From the NCBI GenBank assembly GCA_964470785.1, contig CAYYED010000032.1, positions 1-7,615 on the forward strand: 7,615 nucleotides of DNA, in the 5' to 3' direction. The translations under genes and the position numbers were made by a program. Source of the stretch: CAYYED01 sp964470785 (GTDB lineage Bacteria; Patescibacteriota; Minisyncoccia; Minisyncoccales; PEYH01). This document shows, one piece after another, positions 5,754 through 7,615 of this stretch (within the stretch, counting starts at the first letter, position 1; every line of letters begins with the position of its first letter). Under the pieces are notes generated by a model that did not search any database, had not been told where the DNA came from, and was given only the letters and a program-made list of their open reading frames with translations.

Positions 5754-7346
5754 ATGAATCTCTTTGCATTATCAGGATTTATTAATGGCATCTCAGCTAT
5801 ATTGTTTGGTTTTTTTGTTTTCTTTAAAAAACCAAAAGATATCGTTAATAAAACTTTTGGTTTAATGAGTGTTGCCTTAGTTGTTTGGGGCATAAGCTAC
5901 GGGTTTTGGCAACTAAGCTCAAACAAAGAAATTGCATTTTTTTGGATACGTTTATTAAGTGTTGGATCAACCTTTATCCCCATTACCTTTCTTCATTGGA
6001 TCTTGTCCTTATATGGCTTATGGCAAAAACGAAAAGGTGTTATTGTTGCAGGATATATTTTTACAATTGTCTTATCTATATTTTGTTTTACACCGCTATA
6101 CATTAAAGACATAAACCCGCAACTTTCGTTCGCATGGTGGCCAGAAGCAGGCATTGTATATAGTATTTATCTTTTAATAGCTTATATCGGTTTAATTAGC
6201 TATGCTCTTTATGAGCTTATAAAAATTTATAAAAAAACAAAAGGACATATTCATGAACAAATTAAGTATATTATTTTAGCAATAATATTGGGGTTTGGGG
6301 GCGGTGCTACTAATTTCCCTTTGTGGTACAACATTCCAATTCCTCCATATGGCAATTTTTTAGTTGCTTTTTATCCATTAATCTTGTCTTACGCTATTGT
6401 AAAACACCAACTTTTTGAAATCAAGGTAGTTTTAACTTCTCTTTTTATGGCGATAATCAGCATTCTTCTTCTTTTTAATATTTTTGGATCATCTACTAAT
6501 TTTGAGTACATACTAAATGGCTCATTATTTACAGCATTTCTTATCTTTGGCTATCTCTTAATCAAAAGTGTTCTTAAAGAAATAAAACAACGGGAAAAGA
6601 TGGAAAAAATGGCCGGGGAGTTGCAGGTTGCCTACGAAAAAGTGCAAAAACTTGACCAAGCAAAATCAGAATTTCTTTCTATTGCTTCCCATCAGTTACG
6701 CACGCCGCTTACTGCTACTCAGGGCTACCTTTCTCTACTCATAGAAGGGACTTATGGCAAAATACAAACAAAGGCAAAAAGACCGCTTAACAATGTTTTC
6801 CGCGCCAGCCGGCAATTAAACCAATTGGTGAATACTCTTTTGAATATCTCGCGCATTGAGGCAGGAAAAGTCAAATTAGAAGCCGTGCCCACATCTCTGG
6901 AAGAAATACTCTCTCGTATTGTTGAAGAATTCAAAATAGTAGCCGAAGAAAAAGGGCTTTATTTAAAATTAGAAGCCCCCTCTCTTCTGCCGCCTATTTC
7001 TTTAGACGAAGAAAAAATCAATCAAGTAATAATGAATATTGTTGATAATAGTATTAAATATACGGATGCTGGCGGAATAAAAATTACTGCTCAAGAAAAA
7101 GAAAAAAGCAAGGTGTTGATCAAAATTGCAGACACAGGCGCAGGCATGAGCAAGGAACAATTAAGCCATCTTTTCCAAAAATTCAGCAGAGGAAAAGCCG
7201 GGCAAGAAGGATGGTCCAGCGGAGCCGGACTGGGCTTGTTTGTGGCTAAACAATTTACCGAGCTTCACGGAGGCAAAATCTGGGCTGAATCAGATGGCCC
7301 GGGCAAGGGTTCTGCCTTCTATATTGAAATTCCCCAGAAATTATAA
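5754..7346 (+). CDS. Membrane sensor histidine kinase with N-terminal multi-TM sensor
   Basis: This is the sensor half of a two-component system: it autophosphorylates on histidine and would pass the phosphate to a response regulator, none of which is in the window. The 530-residue protein begins with about nine hydrophobic segments (roughly 4-24, 34-54, 61-89, 95-115, 132-157, 170-192, 200-218, 225-243, 254-271). The first seven resemble the 7TM sensor region of histidine kinases, including YPLILSYAIVKHQLFEI (207-223), typical of its last helix. A charged, likely coiled-coil linker (272-306) leads to the HisKA domain with the H box SHQLRTP (phospho-acceptor H313). The ATPase domain has the N box NIVDNSIKY (428-436, N432), G1 DTGAGM (460-465), an F box around 474-479 and G2 GAGLGLF (490-496). 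All catalytic motifs are intact. There is no PAS or HAMP domain. ATG 5754 has no Shine-Dalgarno sequence. The sensor half is visibly more AT-rich than the kinase half. The signal is unknown. Confidence 0.95.
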   Translation: MNLFALSGFINGISAILFGFFVFFKKPKDIVNKTFGLMSVALVVWGISYGFWQLSSNKEIAFFWIRLLSVGSTFIPITFLHWILSLYGLWQKRKGVIVAGYIFTIVLSIFCFTPLYIKDINPQLSFAWWPEAGIVYSIYLLIAYIGLISYALYELIKIYKKTKGHIHEQIKYIILAIILGFGGGATNFPLWYNIPIPPYGNFLVAFYPLILSYAIVKHQLFEIKVVLTSLFMAIISILLLFNIFGSSTNFEYILNGSLFTAFLIFGYLLIKSVLKEIKQREKMEKMAGELQVAYEKVQKLDQAKSEFLSIASHQLRTPLTATQGYLSLLIEGTYGKIQTKAKRPLNNVFRASRQLNQLVNTLLNISRIEAGKVKLEAVPTSLEEILSRIVEEFKIVAEEKGLYLKLEAPSLLPPISLDEEKINQVIMNIVDNSIKYTDAGGIKITAQEKEKSKVLIKIADTGAGMSKEQLSHLFQKFSRGKAGQEGWSSGAGLGLFVAKQFTELHGGKIWAESDGPGKGSAFYIEIPQKL

Positions 7347-7392
7347 TATTATGAGAAACAGCGTTAAGAAAAAACATTAATCTAACTAATTC

Positions 7393-7430
7393 CATACTAC
7401 ATTTTTTGCGATCGCAGAAAAGATGGTATG
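7393..7430. repeat. 38-base imperfect palindrome downstream of the kinase gene
   Basis: The arms 7393-7411 and 7412-7430 match at 15 of 19 positions. CATAC/GTATG close the ends and GCGATCGC (7408-7415) forms the centre. It lies 46 bases after the kinase stop codon. It could fold in RNA as a 3' hairpin or bind a dimeric protein; there is no T tract directly after it. Confidence 0.6.
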
Positions 7431-7433
7431 AAA

Positions 7434-7510
7434 CTTCTCGACAAGCTCGAACCTCCGCTTCTCGACTCGCTGTGCTCGCTCGAAGAATAAAGGATCGCTC
7501 GAAGATTAAA
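7434..7510. repeat. Cluster of TCGA-containing short direct repeats
   Basis: CTTCTCGAC occurs at 7434-7442 and 7458-7466. TCGCTCGAAGAATAAA (7476-7491) recurs as TCGCTCGAAGATTAAA (7495-7510), with 15 of 16 matches. GCTCGAA also occurs at 7445-7451. No reading frame of note crosses the cluster, and it differs in composition from the AT-rich flanks. Confidence 0.6.
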
Positions 7511-7520
7511 TTTTAGCCAT

Positions 7521-7557
7521 TTTCGTAATTTAAATAAAATATCCTTAAATTACGAAA
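7521..7557. repeat. 13-base perfect inverted repeat
   Basis: TTTCGTAATTTAA (7521-7533) is the exact reverse complement of TTAAATTACGAAA (7545-7557), with an 11-base AT-rich spacer. It lies directly beside the second G/C-rich element. It may be an operator-like site, the end of a mobile or repeat unit, or a hairpin. No T tract follows on the plus strand. Confidence 0.7.
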
Positions 7558-7560
7558 TTG

Positions 7561-7615
7561 CCCCCTTCCCCCACCTTAATCCTCCCCCTTCCCCTGGGGG
7601 AGGGGGAGGGAGGGG
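7561..7615. repeat. G/C-rich inverted repeat, REP-like element, copy 2 (cut by window end)
   Basis: CCTCCCCCTTCCCC (7581-7594) pairs with GGGGGAGGGGGAGG (7596-7609) at 13 of 14 positions. The outer C-rich arm 7561-7574 has no partner inside the window, so the element continues past the end. Compared with copy 1 it is in the opposite orientation: its ACCTTAATCCTCCCCCTT resembles the minus strand of 4633-4660. The plus strand has four G runs (7596-7600, 7602-7606, 7608-7610, 7612-7615) separated by single bases, a near-ideal G-quadruplex pattern. Confidence 0.75.

Noticed and set aside
5885..6106. Plus-strand open frame of 73 codons in another frame of the kinase gene
   Set aside because: It overlaps the membrane-segment coding part of the kinase, and its translation shows no independent motif.
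6752..6934. Minus-strand open frame of 60 codons
   Set aside because: It is antisense to the HisKA part of the kinase gene and shows no motif.
7351..7380. Nine-codon frame (MRNSVKKKH) just after the kinase stop codon
   Set aside because: Too short, without a ribosome binding site or any supporting evidence; chance is the simpler explanation.
7408..7415. GCGATCGC as a cyanobacterial HIP1 element
   Set aside because: It is a single occurrence that forms the centre of a longer palindrome; HIP1 is recognised by high frequency, which is not seen here.

Overview
The window looks like a piece of a small, AT-leaning bacterial genome, most likely a Candidate Phyla Radiation (Patescibacteria) lineage reconstructed from a metagenome. 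This is inference from style: a short clamp-binding DnaE without the C-terminal tau-binding region, mostly absent Shine-Dalgarno sequences, AT heptad repeats beside and inside genes, and G/C-rich inverted repeats between genes. The standard bacterial code fits: all four complete genes end in TAA and none needs an in-frame TGA. No 16S rRNA or other marker is present, so the assignment is tentative.

Layout. Bases 1-447 hold the N-terminal 149 codons of an RNase HII gene (rnhB) on the minus strand, cut by the window edge and carrying an AT-rich tandem repeat translated in frame. A 77-base divergent spacer leads to a plus-strand beta-helix gene (525-1208) built of about sixteen 11-residue units. 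An AT-rich repeat-filled spacer (1209-1353) runs directly into the start of dnaE (1354-4581), the replicative DNA polymerase III alpha subunit. After dnaE comes a G/C-rich hairpin element flanked by imperfect direct repeats (4570-4688), then a promoter, a strong Shine-Dalgarno sequence and a class I SAM-dependent methyltransferase (about 4768-5667). A compact hairpin terminator whose loop contains a TATAAT box separates it from a membrane sensor histidine kinase (5754-7346). The last 269 bases (7347-7615) have no gene that I can support; they hold several short palindromes and direct repeats and, at the edge, a second copy of the G/C-rich element in the opposite orientation.

How the genes relate. 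rnhB and dnaE both serve DNA replication and maintenance (removal of ribonucleotides or RNA primers, and chain synthesis), but they are on opposite strands and not an operon. The methyltransferase and histidine kinase each appear to have their own promoter. The kinase has no response regulator in the window. I see no convincing new multi-gene system. The points most worth a second look are regulatory and repeat-related: the repeat expansion inside rnhB, the terminator with a promoter box in its loop, the flanked G-rich element and the ambiguous methyltransferase start.
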